Assembly: GCA_016795065.1 (NCBI GenBank) | Contig: JAEUIU010000021.1 | Coordinates: forward strand, 186,001-250,000 | DNA length: 64,000 nt | Source of the DNA: Phycisphaerae bacterium | GTDB lineage: Bacteria; Planctomycetota; Phycisphaerae; Phycisphaerales; SM1A02 | Direction: 5' to 3' | In this document: positions 8,557 to 17,443 of the stretch, one piece after another | How positions within the stretch are numbered: position 1 is the stretch's first letter | How the letters are laid out: each line of letters begins with the position of its first letter | Program-made: the position numbers and the translations under genes | Notes under the pieces: generated by a model | Seen by the model: only the letters and a program-made list of their open reading frames with translations | Database searches by the model: none | Told to the model about the DNA's origin: nothing

Positions 8557-9657
8557 ATGCTGACGCGCGGTCTCGGTTCCCCTTGCCTGCGATCCTCTCG
8601 TTTGGCGATTGTCTGTTCGCTCCTCGCAGGAATCCCGCTCCTCGGAGCGGCAGGCGCGAGCCCGACGCCGGAACCTCCTCGTCTTACTTCACAACTGCCG
8701 TCCCAGCCGCCGTCCCAGCCCACAGCGAAGCCCGCTTCCGAACCGGCCGTCACGACCCCCGCGAAAGCCAAGAGTCCCGCCCCGTCGACAACCGGCAAGC
8801 GCGTGCCGCAGGTCGCCTTCCGGGAGTGGACGAAGACTCGCGAGGCAGCCTCACCGAAGGATGATCAGGACCAAATCGCCTTGGGGCGCCTCACCTATGG
8901 TCGCGTCGATCTGACCTGTGACGACACGAAGGTGGGTGAGAGCATCCGGGCCCTCTGCGACGCCCTGGGCCTGAACTTGGCCATGAAGTTTGACATCGAG
9001 TTCGTGGACGACACACCAGTCTTCCTTGAACTCACCAACGTCGACGGCCTTGCAGCACTCGAGGCGATCATCGACCAAGGCGGTACGAACGGGACGTGGC
9101 AATTGCGGCGAGGAATCCTCGAAGTGGGATCGCGCACATTCCTTTCCCGGTCCAACGCCCGACGCAGCCAGCTCTACGACGTCTCCACGCTCGTTTTCGA
9201 TGTCCCGTACGTACCAGCCGGCGACATCGCCCCGCCTGATCTCTCGATGCCCGGCGCTCGCAACCCGACCTTCCGGCCGCAGTTCACGCTCGGGCCCGAC
9301 CCCGAGGTCTACCGTCGCAAGGCCCCGGTCGAGCTTGCAGCCGATCTCATGCAGGCCATCGTCAACCAAGTCGAGCCCGAAGCATGGCAGCCGCAGCCGG
9401 AAGGCGATGGCACCGAGGGAACGAAGGGTCCCCCGCCGAAGCTCTCACCGAGCTCCGGTTCGCGAAACCACGGACAGCGGAACCAATCGACGCTCGGCGA
9501 CCGGAACTTCGACGCGGGCATCGGTCCGCCCTTTGTTCGAGGTAAGTGGGCGTCCATGGACTATTACCGGCAGGGCGCCCATCTGATCGTCTCGGCGCCG
9601 GACTTTGTCCATCGCGGCATCGGCGGCTACCCCGAGCCGTTGCCGGTCGCTCCGTAG
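8557..9657 (+). CDS. Exported paralogue of the preceding STN-like protein
   Basis: The ATG at 8557 is preceded by CGGAG with a six-base spacer. The product has a signal peptide (LAIVCSLLAGIPLLGAAGA), then a Pro/Ser/Thr/Lys-rich linker (about residues 36-80). The same core as its neighbour follows: an STN-like region (ESIRALCDALGLNLAM, LAALEAIIDQGG, WQLRRGILEVGSR), a strand-rich middle, and the C-terminal module (IVNQVEPEAWQPQ, HLIVSAPDFVHRGIGGYPEP). The Gly-rich linker of the neighbour is absent and replaced by a Pro-rich N-terminal linker. It probably arose by tandem duplication. Function is unknown. Confidence 0.75.
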   Translation: MLTRGLGSPCLRSSRLAIVCSLLAGIPLLGAAGASPTPEPPRLTSQLPSQPPSQPTAKPASEPAVTTPAKAKSPAPSTTGKRVPQVAFREWTKTREAASPKDDQDQIALGRLTYGRVDLTCDDTKVGESIRALCDALGLNLAMKFDIEFVDDTPVFLELTNVDGLAALEAIIDQGGTNGTWQLRRGILEVGSRTFLSRSNARRSQLYDVSTLVFDVPYVPAGDIAPPDLSMPGARNPTFRPQFTLGPDPEVYRRKAPVELAADLMQAIVNQVEPEAWQPQPEGDGTEGTKGPPPKLSPSSGSRNHGQRNQSTLGDRNFDAGIGPPFVRGKWASMDYYRQGAHLIVSAPDFVHRGIGGYPEPLPVAP

Positions 9658-9691
9658 ATGCGTAGAAGCCCGCAACGGCGCCACAAGTCCG

Positions 9692-9697
9692 TACGAT
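9692..9697 (+). promoter_or_regulatory. -10 element for a probable leaderless mRNA
   Basis: TACGAT ends 7 bases before the GTG at 9705, placing the predicted transcription start at or beside the start codon. There is no Shine-Dalgarno. Confidence 0.5.
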
Positions 9698-9704
9698 TCG
9701 GGCC

Positions 9705-11111
9705 GTGTCCCGGCCGACCACCGCCCCTTCGAGCAACGAGCCGATTCCACCCGCTCCGCTCGAACGCTCCGCCCAGCGCCAACGGCTGCGATCTGACCTT
9801 TCCGCCTGCACCGGCGACGGCGTCACCTACTCCTTCATGGTCGGAACGGGCGAGACCTACCTCGCCCAGTTTGCGGTCGCTCTTGGGTTCTCTGGCGTCA
9901 CCAGCGGACTCATCGCCGCGGCGCCGCCGATTGCCGGAGGCGTCGCCCAACTCGCTGCACCTTACGGCTCGCGCCTGATCGGCACGCCGCGCCGATGGGT
10001 CATGGTGTGCGCGGCACTGCAAGCGATGAGCCTTGTCCTCTTGATGGTCGGAGCGGTGATCGGCCGGATGCCCGCTTGGACCGTTTTCACGTGCGCGAGT
10101 CTCTACTGGGCCGGCGCGCTCGCGGCGGCAAGCGTCTGGAACACTTGGGTGGGAGAGATCTTCCCCGCGCGGCTTCGGGCCCGCTACTTCAGCAAGCGCA
10201 ACCGACTCTGCCAGTTCGCGACGCTCGTCGGCCTCATTGCCGGGGGAAGCCTGATCGGCGCGGGCGACCGCTATGGCCATCCGCTCGTCGGTTTTGCTGC
10301 CGCGTTCGGCCTCGCCGCTGCAAGCCGTTTCCTCTCGCTTCTCTACCTTGCGGCGCAAGGCAATCCGGAGACGCCGCCGCACGCCCACCGGCACACGTCG
10401 CTCACAACCATACTTCGGGCCCGCACCGAATACGGCCGCATCATTCTCGCGATGATCCTCTTTCAGGCCGCGGTGCAAGTCGGCCAACCCTACTTCAACC
10501 CCTTCATGCTGAAGGCACTCGACTTCAGTCCGACCGTATACACCGTGGCGATCGCCGCTGCCTTCGTCAGCAAGAGCCTCGCCCTTCCCTTGGCCGGCCG
10601 CCTTGCCGATCGGCATGGGGCGAAGCGCGTCCTCATCGGGGCGGCCATCGGCATCTCGATGCTGGCCCTCGTGTGGATGGTCTCGGCCTCGCCCTATTGG
10701 ATCATCCCGACGCAGTTCGCCGCAGGAGCGATCTGGGGCGCGTACGAACTGGCTCTCTTCCTTCTCCTGTTGGAGACGATACCGACCGTCGAACGCACCA
10801 GCGTCATGACGTGGTATTACCTTCTCAACTCCCTCTCCATGCTCTCGGGATCGCTGGTCGGCGCTGCGATCCTCCACGGCGAGGAAACTTGGATGGGGTA
10901 CGCGACGGTGTTCGCAGCCTCGACGCTCCTCCGATTCGTCGCGGTGACCCGCTTCGTCAGCCTGCATGCCGATGTCCATGAACACACCCCACTCACCATC
11001 GGCACCCTTGCCGTGCGAGCCAGCGCCGGGTCCATCGACACGCCCCAGGGCGGTGAGGGCAGCCGTTTAGGCGAGGTGTTCCATTCGCATCATGAAAGGG
11101 ACCTTCCGTGA
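9705..11111 (+). CDS. Major facilitator superfamily transporter
   Basis: The 468-aa protein starts at a GTG supported by the -10 element 7 bases upstream. It has about 11-12 hydrophobic segments in two halves, separated by a polar loop near residues 220-250. A short MFS-like signature is visible between helices in the second half (GRLADRHGAKRVLIGAAIG), and the first half has IFPARLRARYFSKRNR in the equivalent loop. Residues 1-30 are a polar cytoplasmic tail. The stop overlaps the next start by four bases (GTGA), so it is translationally coupled to the membrane glycosyltransferase. Substrate is unknown. Confidence 0.85.
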   Translation: MSRPTTAPSSNEPIPPAPLERSAQRQRLRSDLSACTGDGVTYSFMVGTGETYLAQFAVALGFSGVTSGLIAAAPPIAGGVAQLAAPYGSRLIGTPRRWVMVCAALQAMSLVLLMVGAVIGRMPAWTVFTCASLYWAGALAAASVWNTWVGEIFPARLRARYFSKRNRLCQFATLVGLIAGGSLIGAGDRYGHPLVGFAAAFGLAAASRFLSLLYLAAQGNPETPPHAHRHTSLTTILRARTEYGRIILAMILFQAAVQVGQPYFNPFMLKALDFSPTVYTVAIAAAFVSKSLALPLAGRLADRHGAKRVLIGAAIGISMLALVWMVSASPYWIIPTQFAAGAIWGAYELALFLLLLETIPTVERTSVMTWYYLLNSLSMLSGSLVGAAILHGEETWMGYATVFAASTLLRFVAVTRFVSLHADVHEHTPLTIGTLAVRASAGSIDTPQGGEGSRLGEVFHSHHERDLP

Positions 11112-12811
11112 GTGAGCCGCGCCGCTTCCGCTTCTCGCCATGGGCCTCCGGAGCGATGGCCGCGGCTGCTGGCGTGAGCCTTCTCGGCGTCCTCTTGACT
11201 CCGTCGTCGTTGGCAGCGTGGATGGCCCACCCGACGCGACTTGGCCCCAACGGAGCGATTCCCGCGACCACCATCGCCGGCGCCGAGTGGCTTCGCTTGG
11301 CCCTCATTGTTCTTCCGTGGATCTGGCTCGCGCTTGGCGCTGCCACCGCGGCGCTCGCCCGGCCAGCGACAACGAGCGAAACACGGCCGCCGATGCAGCG
11401 CCCCGAGGTGGTCGGCCTCATCGGCATCGTGGCCCTCGGCGTGATGCTTCGAGCCCCGCTCCTGGGACAGAGCCTCTGGTATGACGAGATCGTCGCCTTC
11501 GCCGGCTACAGCCTTCAGGGTCCCGGCGCGGTGGTGGGCAACTACTATTCGCAGGCGAATCACATCCTCTCCCAGCTCTTGATCTGGGCGTCGACGGCAC
11601 TCCTTGGCGCCGATGAGTTCACGCTCCGCGTGCCGGCCCTTCTCGCGTCGATCCTGGCGATCGTCTTCGTGTGGGGAGCGGCGCGCGAGGTGACGCACGA
11701 GCGAACCGCCCTCTTCGCCGCCTTTGCGATGGCGGTGATGCCACTTCAGGTGCTGGCCGGAACCGATGCCCGCGGCTATGCGATCGCGATCGGCCTTGTC
11801 GCGCTGGCCCTCTGGGGAGCGGCGCGAGGGCGCCGGTGCGGCTCCGCATCGGCGTGGACCCTCTTCTCGATTGCCATCGCCTGTGCGGTGTGGGCCCATC
11901 TGGTGACTGTCTGCTTCGCCTTGGGTCTCGGCGCCGCGTGGGCATTCGACGCCCTTCGCTCGCGTGATCGCCGGGCGAGCGCCGGACTCGTCGCTCTCCT
12001 CAACGCAGCGGTGGTGACGCTCCTCCTCTACGCTCCCGTGCTGCCTGACCTGGCCGCGCGGCGTGCCCAGTTCGGGGCCCACTCCGCGGGTGTCCCCTCA
12101 CTCGTCGGGCCCGAAACGTGGCACGCTCTCCTTGGACTCGGTGGTGCGTGGGTCTGGTGGGCGGCGGCTCCCGGACTGCTTCTGGTGTGCCTGGGCCTGA
12201 CCAACCTCCGCCGCTCGCCGGAGTTCGCTCGCCTTGCGATCGCGGGTCTGCTCGGGCTCCCGATCGCTTTTGCCTTGGCCGCGGCGGCAAACTCCTGGCT
12301 CTACGCCCGATTTCTCCTCTTTACGCTCCCGGCGATTGCCATGCTCATCGCCTTGGGGTGCGAGCGGCTCAGCCGCATTCGACAACCGGCCGGAGGCGTG
12401 GCGATCGCTTTCTTGGGTGCGATCGCTGCGGCGAGCATTCTCACCCTTCCGCCGCGCCAACCCCTTCGCGAGGCCCTCTCGCTCGCCAGTGCCGAGGCCG
12501 GACCGAAACGACCGGTGGGCGTGATCGGCCTGGTCGACAACCCGCTCGCCTATTACGGGCTGGTGCAAGGCGTCGAACTGGTCGACTATGGCGATCGCGG
12601 CTCGCGACTGGAGGAAGGCCTCAGCGGCCCGCGCGCGGGATCGGCGCCGAGCGCCATCGTCGTGCTCTATCCGACGACACTTCCCCAAGCAGTGCGCGAA
12701 TCGTTAGGTCGACACGACTACGTCGCCAAGGCGACGCTTCCAGGATGGATCGATTGGGGAGCGGGCGCAGTCGAGATCTGGTCGAAGCGAGCAGGCTCGC
12801 CGGGCGTGTGA
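11108..12811 (+). CDS. GT-C-fold membrane glycosyltransferase (GT39/ArnT-like)
   Basis: The GTG start overlaps the transporter stop (GTGA). The 567-aa protein is polytopic. After two N-terminal helices comes the motif QSLWYDEIVAFAG, whose Asp-Glu in the first external loop is the catalytic/metal position of GT-C enzymes such as ArnT and PMT. It continues with repeated Leu/Ala-rich helices (about residues 185-430) and a soluble C-terminal domain. GT-C enzymes take a sugar from a polyprenyl-phosphate donor and add it to lipid or protein on the outer side of the membrane. Acceptor and donor cannot be told here. Coupling to an MFS protein suggests a joint role, perhaps lipid or glycan handling. 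Confidence 0.8.
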   Translation: MSEPRRFRFSPWASGAMAAAAGVSLLGVLLTPSSLAAWMAHPTRLGPNGAIPATTIAGAEWLRLALIVLPWIWLALGAATAALARPATTSETRPPMQRPEVVGLIGIVALGVMLRAPLLGQSLWYDEIVAFAGYSLQGPGAVVGNYYSQANHILSQLLIWASTALLGADEFTLRVPALLASILAIVFVWGAAREVTHERTALFAAFAMAVMPLQVLAGTDARGYAIAIGLVALALWGAARGRRCGSASAWTLFSIAIACAVWAHLVTVCFALGLGAAWAFDALRSRDRRASAGLVALLNAAVVTLLLYAPVLPDLAARRAQFGAHSAGVPSLVGPETWHALLGLGGAWVWWAAAPGLLLVCLGLTNLRRSPEFARLAIAGLLGLPIAFALAAAANSWLYARFLLFTLPAIAMLIALGCERLSRIRQPAGGVAIAFLGAIAAASILTLPPRQPLREALSLASAEAGPKRPVGVIGLVDNPLAYYGLVQGVELVDYGDRGSRLEEGLSGPRAGSAPSAIVVLYPTTLPQAVRESLGRHDYVAKATLPGWIDWGAGAVEIWSKRAGSPGV

Positions 12812-12840
12812 GCGCACGTTGGCACCAGCTTGTCGTCCCG

Positions 12841-14808
12841 TCACTTGTCGTCGACGTGGGCCTCGATCCGATCGTTGAGGGCGTTGGCCTCGCCCTTCTT
12901 CCCGATCCCCCGCAGGGCTTGCACGTACTTCTTCCCGACGCGATACCACGAGCTGTTCTTGCCGAAGAGTTTCGCCATGTCCTTCGGCGGGGTCATCCGC
13001 GTGAAGACCGATTCGTAGAGAGCCGCCAGGCTGCGCGGCTCGTCGCGCCGCTCGAGCATCGAGGCGAGCTTCGCCAGTGCCGCCTCGGTCGGCGGTCCTG
13101 CATCGGGATAACGCTTCAGCACGAGGCCGTACGCCTTCGCCGCCCGCTCGTCGTCGCTGGCCTTCTCCCACATCGCGCCGTCAGCGATCAGGGCCTGAGA
13201 GGCAAGGTCGGCCCGCTTCGACAGGTAGTCAGCCAGGCTCAACCATAGCTTGTGCTGATCCGTCGTCTCCTTGAGCGACTTGATCAGCGGGGCGCTGACC
13301 TCAAGCACCATCTCCGGATACTTCTCGCCGCAAAGGTCGGTGATGCGCCCGAACCAGAGTTCCATTTCACTCAGCTCCAGTCCGCCGCTCGCACCGAGGT
13401 CGCGAAGCTGGAACCACGAACGCACATCGGTCGGACAGCGCCGCAGCGACGCGGTGATGAGGGCCTCGCGCAGTTCACGGAGAGCCTCGATGTCGGAGGA
13501 GCTCAGGATCTCGATGTCCTTGTCCTCGACCTTCAGCTTCGCGTTGCGCTCCGAGTCGCGAACCCGTGTCTCGATACGCTCATCCGCCACCCGCAAGATG
13601 GATGAAGCGATGCGCTCGGCCTTTGGCTCGAGCCCCCACTGAACGAGCATCGCCAGCACGGCGTCGTTCTGGGCCTGACCAGTCTGCGGATTCCGGTAGA
13701 CACCGGTGACGCCCTTGTAGGAGTCGTAGCGCCCCGAGACGTCCCACACTGGCTTCTTGCCGTCCATCCGAACGAAGCCGGCCCAGGCGTGTCCGGTCGT
13801 CGAGTCCTGTCCGATCGTGTAGACCGCGGGAATGCCGAGGCTCTTCGCGACGGTGGTGGTGAAGTAGGCCTGGTCGGCGCAGATGCCGCCATGCTTGAGG
13901 ATGTTGGGCAGGTTCCAACCGGCGACGTTGGACTTCTTGGGCTTCCCCTTGAGCGACTCGAAGTCGTATTCGATCTGTTGGTAGAGCGGGCCGATCTCCT
14001 TCGCTCCGCCGAAGTTCTTGTGCGCCCAACCGATCTCATCGATGCCGGCGGGGACGTCCACGATCAGCGTGAGAAGCTCCGGTGCGAGATCGATTCCGAA
14101 GCGCATCGAATCGGCCTTGGACGTGTACCACTTCCAGACCAAGTCGGGCTCGGGAGAACGACCGCGATTTTCATTCACGGTCAGCGAGACGTTGCCGGTG
14201 TCGTAGACCACGCAGATGGCCGCGGCCAACTCCGGGTGACGATCAACCATGGCCGCGTCGGTCGCGACGATCTCGGTCGCGAGTTGCCAGACGCCGGAGA
14301 GCGTGTCCCGTTCCGGATCGACGGTCATGGCCAGCGTGTGAGCGAAGGTCGGACTCTGCTCGAGGGCCTTCCAGAAGGCCGATCCTTCCTTCGGCGAGAG
14401 ATCTCGGGCGACCTGGGTCAATCGCCAGGCGGCTACCGCGGAGGTGAGGCGAGCCTGCAGGTCGGCACTGAGGAGCGAATCGCTTCCCCCCTTGCCGCGG
14501 TCATCGCCCTTCCCGGGCTTGCGCTTCTCCCGCTTCTTCGGGTTGATTTTTTCGTCCTGCGCTGCCAAGAGCGCGGCCTTCATCTCATCGATGATCCCGT
14601 CGAGCCGGACCCGGATGCGCCGACTGCCGGCGGGATCGCACTGACGGATGGCGGCGGTCATGTCCTCCCGATCGACTGGAAGGAAGAGGTCCTCGGCGCC
14701 GGCCGACGCGGCTCCCCAAGTCAGCAGGGTTGACGCGATGCAGCCGAAAAGGAGGGTCGGACGAGAAGCCGCGCGGAGGGCGGTACGGGCGAACGGGATC
14801 GCGGACAT
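12841..14808 (-). CDS. Exported transglutaminase-like protein
   Basis: The 655-aa protein has a signal peptide (residues 8-39) and a Lys-rich segment near residues 88-108. Its central transglutaminase-like fold has a complete triad: Cys310 (GGICADQAYF), His340 (TTGHAWAGF) and Asp356 (VWDVSG). The C-terminal 250 residues are helical and repeat-like (TPR-like spacing, e.g. YGLVLKRYPDAGPP). In bacteria such domains are usually cysteine proteases or amidases acting outside the cytoplasm. The target is unknown. It is convergent with the glycosyltransferase gene (29-bp gap). The start has a TATCCT hexamer 9 bases upstream and no Shine-Dalgarno. Confidence 0.8.
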   Translation of the reverse strand: MSAIPFARTALRAASRPTLLFGCIASTLLTWGAASAGAEDLFLPVDREDMTAAIRQCDPAGSRRIRVRLDGIIDEMKAALLAAQDEKINPKKREKRKPGKGDDRGKGGSDSLLSADLQARLTSAVAAWRLTQVARDLSPKEGSAFWKALEQSPTFAHTLAMTVDPERDTLSGVWQLATEIVATDAAMVDRHPELAAAICVVYDTGNVSLTVNENRGRSPEPDLVWKWYTSKADSMRFGIDLAPELLTLIVDVPAGIDEIGWAHKNFGGAKEIGPLYQQIEYDFESLKGKPKKSNVAGWNLPNILKHGGICADQAYFTTTVAKSLGIPAVYTIGQDSTTGHAWAGFVRMDGKKPVWDVSGRYDSYKGVTGVYRNPQTGQAQNDAVLAMLVQWGLEPKAERIASSILRVADERIETRVRDSERNAKLKVEDKDIEILSSSDIEALRELREALITASLRRCPTDVRSWFQLRDLGASGGLELSEMELWFGRITDLCGEKYPEMVLEVSAPLIKSLKETTDQHKLWLSLADYLSKRADLASQALIADGAMWEKASDDERAAKAYGLVLKRYPDAGPPTEAALAKLASMLERRDEPRSLAALYESVFTRMTPPKDMAKLFGKNSSWYRVGKKYVQALRGIGKKGEANALNDRIEAHVDDK

Positions 14809-14817
14809 CGTGCCGTG

Positions 14818-14823
14818 AGGATA
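14818..14823 (-). promoter_or_regulatory. -10 element for a probable leaderless mRNA
   Basis: On the minus strand TATCCT ends 9 bases before the ATG of the transglutaminase-like gene. The spacer is at the upper limit of the pattern, so a leader of 2-3 bases is possible. Confidence 0.4.
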
Positions 14824-14877
14824 TCGGCTCGACCGCCCGCGGCGAATCGGTCGGCCCGAAAACCGGTCGATGCGAAC

Positions 14878-16206
14878 TCAGTCGTGGCGCAGCGCGACGA
14901 TCGGATCCTTGCGGCTGGCGATGATCGCGGGGTAGATGCCGAAGACAAGGCCCACGCCGGCGGCGACCAGGAAACTGACCACGATCGACCAGGTCGTCAC
15001 CTGCGGCTCGAGCACCAGCCGGCTGGTGGCCATTTCCCGGAACCAACCGAGCTTCAGGAGGGCCGGGATCGCCCTACCGAGACCTAACGAGACGCTCACC
15101 CCTAACACGATGCCCAACACGCCGCCGACCGCGGCCAAGGTACCGGTCTCGACGAGGAACTGGAGAATGATGTGCTTGCGGGTCGCCCCGAGAGCCCGTC
15201 GAATGCCGATCTCGCGGGTTCGCTCCGTCACCGTCGCCAGCATGATGTTCATGATGCCGATGCCACCGACGAGAAGCGAAATCGCCGCGATGGCGATGAG
15301 CATGACGTTCCAGGTCATGAGGGCCTTCTTCGCGTTCTCGAGAAGCTCCCACGGCACGATGACCTGCACGTCGGTCAGTTTCGGATGGCCGACCTCCATG
15401 ATCCGCTTCACCCGTTCGGCCACGTTCAGGACCGTGTCGGTATTGGGGGCGACGACGTAGATCTCCGAGAGCTCGATCTCCTCGCCCGAGAAGGAACCCG
15501 CGGTCCGGCGCATGACGACGTTCCCGAACTGGCTCTCGGCCGTGGTGAGCGGGATGTGAACGTCCTTGTTCAGGTCGCGGCCGACCAGGGCCGAACCCGA
15601 TCCGCCCGCCAGCCCGACCGGGCGAAGGACCCCGATCACCCGGAACACCTGGGAGTCAATGCGGATGTCGGCCCCAAGCGGGTCGTCCAGCCGGAAGAGC
15701 TGTTTCGCGACCTCGCTTCCGATGACGCAGACCGGCGCCCGGGCGTTGATGTCCTCGTCACTGATGTAGCGGCCGCGCGGCTCCAGCCGCAGTCGGGCGA
15801 CCTCTAACAGTTCGCTTGAGACGCCGAAGGCCTGGCTCTGCACGCGGTTGGCGCCGACGCTGATCTCGCTGCCGACGGACTTGAGCGGAACGATCGCAAT
15901 CGCATCGGGAAGCGAGTCCATGATCCGCCGGCGATCCTGGAACTGGATGCCGTAGGAGACGATCATCGACCGCTGGGTGTTGTTGGAGTTTGCGTCCGGC
16001 GGCTTCATCGACCGCACGATGACGTTGGTCGCCCCGAGGGCCTGAATGTCACGGAGGGCCGCCCGCTTGTTGCCCTCGCCGATCGCGGTGACCACGATGA
16101 CAGCTGCCACGCCAAGGATGATGCCAAGGCTGGTCAGGGTCGACCGCAGCTTGTGCAGCCGAAGGTTCTTCAGACCCAGGCGGATGATCTCGAACAGGAA
16201 GTGCAT
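14878..16206 (-). CDS. MacB-type ABC transporter permease
   Basis: The 442-aa product from the ATG at 16206 begins with the family's N-terminus (FEIIRLGLKNLRLHKLRSTLT). A longer frame from 16290 adds 28 unlikely residues. One helix follows at about residues 20-42 (SLGIILGVAAVIVVTAIGEG), then a large periplasmic domain (about 45-300) and three C-terminal helices. The cytoplasmic loop has the conserved LATVTERTREIGIRRALGAT. Such permeases act in mechanotransmission or export with a separate ATPase and adaptor. Neither partner is adjacent, which is unusual. The stop is 69 bp beyond the start of the neighbouring minus gene. Confidence 0.9.
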   Translation of the reverse strand: MHFLFEIIRLGLKNLRLHKLRSTLTSLGIILGVAAVIVVTAIGEGNKRAALRDIQALGATNVIVRSMKPPDANSNNTQRSMIVSYGIQFQDRRRIMDSLPDAIAIVPLKSVGSEISVGANRVQSQAFGVSSELLEVARLRLEPRGRYISDEDINARAPVCVIGSEVAKQLFRLDDPLGADIRIDSQVFRVIGVLRPVGLAGGSGSALVGRDLNKDVHIPLTTAESQFGNVVMRRTAGSFSGEEIELSEIYVVAPNTDTVLNVAERVKRIMEVGHPKLTDVQVIVPWELLENAKKALMTWNVMLIAIAAISLLVGGIGIMNIMLATVTERTREIGIRRALGATRKHIILQFLVETGTLAAVGGVLGIVLGVSVSLGLGRAIPALLKLGWFREMATSRLVLEPQVTTWSIVVSFLVAAGVGLVFGIYPAIIASRKDPIVALRHD

Positions 16207-16275
16207 GTGGCGGCGCAGAGGGGAACCGCATCCTACCCCGAGCGGGCGTGTCGGCTGCAGACAGCGTCGATCTGC

Positions 16276-16281
16276 TACGCT
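16276..16281 (+). promoter_or_regulatory. -10 element for a probable leaderless mRNA
   Basis: TACGCT ends 7 bases before the ATG at 16289. It probably drives the small gene and pdxH together. Confidence 0.5.
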
Positions 16282-16288
16282 CGGGTGC

Positions 16289-16666
16289 ATGCCCGACGGT
16301 TCGAGAGTTCCATCGCCCGAGGACGGCCAGGACCGCGCGTCCGAGATCGGCCGACGCCGTGAGGCGCCGATTGCGGTGGAGATCCTCGGCGAGCGCGAGA
16401 TCCCGCAGGCCTGGGAGTATGACGCCCAGGTACTGACCGGCTCGGGGTCGCTTGAGCGAAGCGTGCTGGTCCTCAGTTGGGCTGACTATCAGCTCTGGTC
16501 CCCTGACGGCGCCATTCCCCCGTCCCGCGTCGCCGAGGCCGTTCTTCTCTTTCTCGCTCGCCACCGCGAGGCCTTCGCCGGACTCGAACGCATCGACGCC
16601 GCGATCGCCCGACGCAAGGTCCGCGGCGCCGACGCCGCCATCGCCGACATCCTTCATGACTCCTGA
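16289..16666 (+). CDS. Small uncharacterised protein, 125 aa
   Basis: The ATG at 16289 is chosen because it follows a TACGCT -10 element by 7 bases; upstream in-frame codons overlap the divergent permease gene. The product is soluble and acidic, without signal peptide or Cys pairs. It contains VLVLSWADYQLWSPDG and a helical C-terminus (VAEAVLLFLARHREAF). I recognise no family. It ends 15 bases before pdxH and is presumably co-transcribed with it. Confidence 0.7.
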   Translation: MPDGSRVPSPEDGQDRASEIGRRREAPIAVEILGEREIPQAWEYDAQVLTGSGSLERSVLVLSWADYQLWSPDGAIPPSRVAEAVLLFLARHREAFAGLERIDAAIARRKVRGADAAIADILHDS

Positions 16667-16681
16667 CGCCGAACACGCCCC

Positions 16682-17359
16682 ATGTCACTCCTGGATCCGC
16701 TTGAAGAACTACGTTCGCGGCTCGGTCTGCCCGAGCCCCTCCCCCTCGACCCGATGCCACTCTTCGCCCAGTGGTTCGACGAGGCCGTGCGCAAGAAGGC
16801 TGAGCCGAATCCCAACGCGATGATCCTTGCGACCGCAACCCGCGAGGCCCGCCCGTCCGCACGGGTTGTCCTGTGCAAGTCGGTCGATGTCGTCGGCGGT
16901 TCGATCGTCTTCTTCACTAACTACGAGAGCCGCAAGGGCCAGGAGCTTCTCGACAACCCGCAGGTCGCGACGGTCTTCCATTGGGACCACGCCGAACGAC
17001 AGGCCCGGGTCGAAGGTCGCGTCGAACGGGCGAGCGACGCCGAAAGCGACGAGTACTTCCGTTCGCGGGCCCTCCTCTCTCGTCTCGGCGCGTGGGCGAG
17101 CCACCAGAGCCAGCCATTGGCCGCCCGCGGTGACCTCGTCTCGCAGATCCGCGAGACGATGCGCCGCTTCGGAGTCGGCCTCCACCACCTGGCGATGCCG
17201 TCGATGGCTCCGGAGATCCCAAGGCCTCCTCACTGGGGCGGCTTCCGCGTCATGATCGAATCGTTAGAGCTCTGGCAAGGGGGAAGCGGACGACTCCACG
17301 ACCGCGCCCGCTGGACGCGCGTCGGCCCGGGCTGGAACGCCACGCGGCTCAATCCGTAA
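16682..17359 (+). CDS. pdxH: Pyridoxamine 5'-phosphate oxidase
   Basis: The 225-aa product has the family length and order of motifs: FMN-binding RVVLCK (about residue 61), FFTNYESRKGQEL (77-89), ASHQSQPL (about 139), and the C-terminal signature IPRPPHWGGFR followed by ELWQGGSGRLHDR. PdxH oxidises pyridoxamine/pyridoxine 5'-phosphate to pyridoxal 5'-phosphate in the cytoplasm, using FMN and oxygen. The PLP-dependent aminotransferase at 44.5-45.4 kb would be one user of the cofactor. It lies 15 bases after the small gene at 16289. A strong hairpin (17387-17421) follows. Confidence 0.95.
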   Translation: MSLLDPLEELRSRLGLPEPLPLDPMPLFAQWFDEAVRKKAEPNPNAMILATATREARPSARVVLCKSVDVVGGSIVFFTNYESRKGQELLDNPQVATVFHWDHAERQARVEGRVERASDAESDEYFRSRALLSRLGAWASHQSQPLAARGDLVSQIRETMRRFGVGLHHLAMPSMAPEIPRPPHWGGFRVMIESLELWQGGSGRLHDRARWTRVGPGWNATRLNP

Positions 17360-17386
17360 GCGTCGCTCTCATCAGGCATCATCACC

Positions 17387-17421
17387 GGCGGAGCGGATGT
17401 CTCCTCCACATCCGCCCCGCC
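17387..17421. terminator. Bidirectional hairpin between convergent genes
   Basis: The stem GGCGGaGCGGATGT pairs with ACATCCGCcCCGCC (one mismatch) around a seven-base CTCCTCC loop. It lies between pdxH and the convergent kelch-type gene. No U tract follows on either strand. Confidence 0.6.
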
Positions 17422-17443
17422 AATGACGTTCGGTAGGGGGCGG

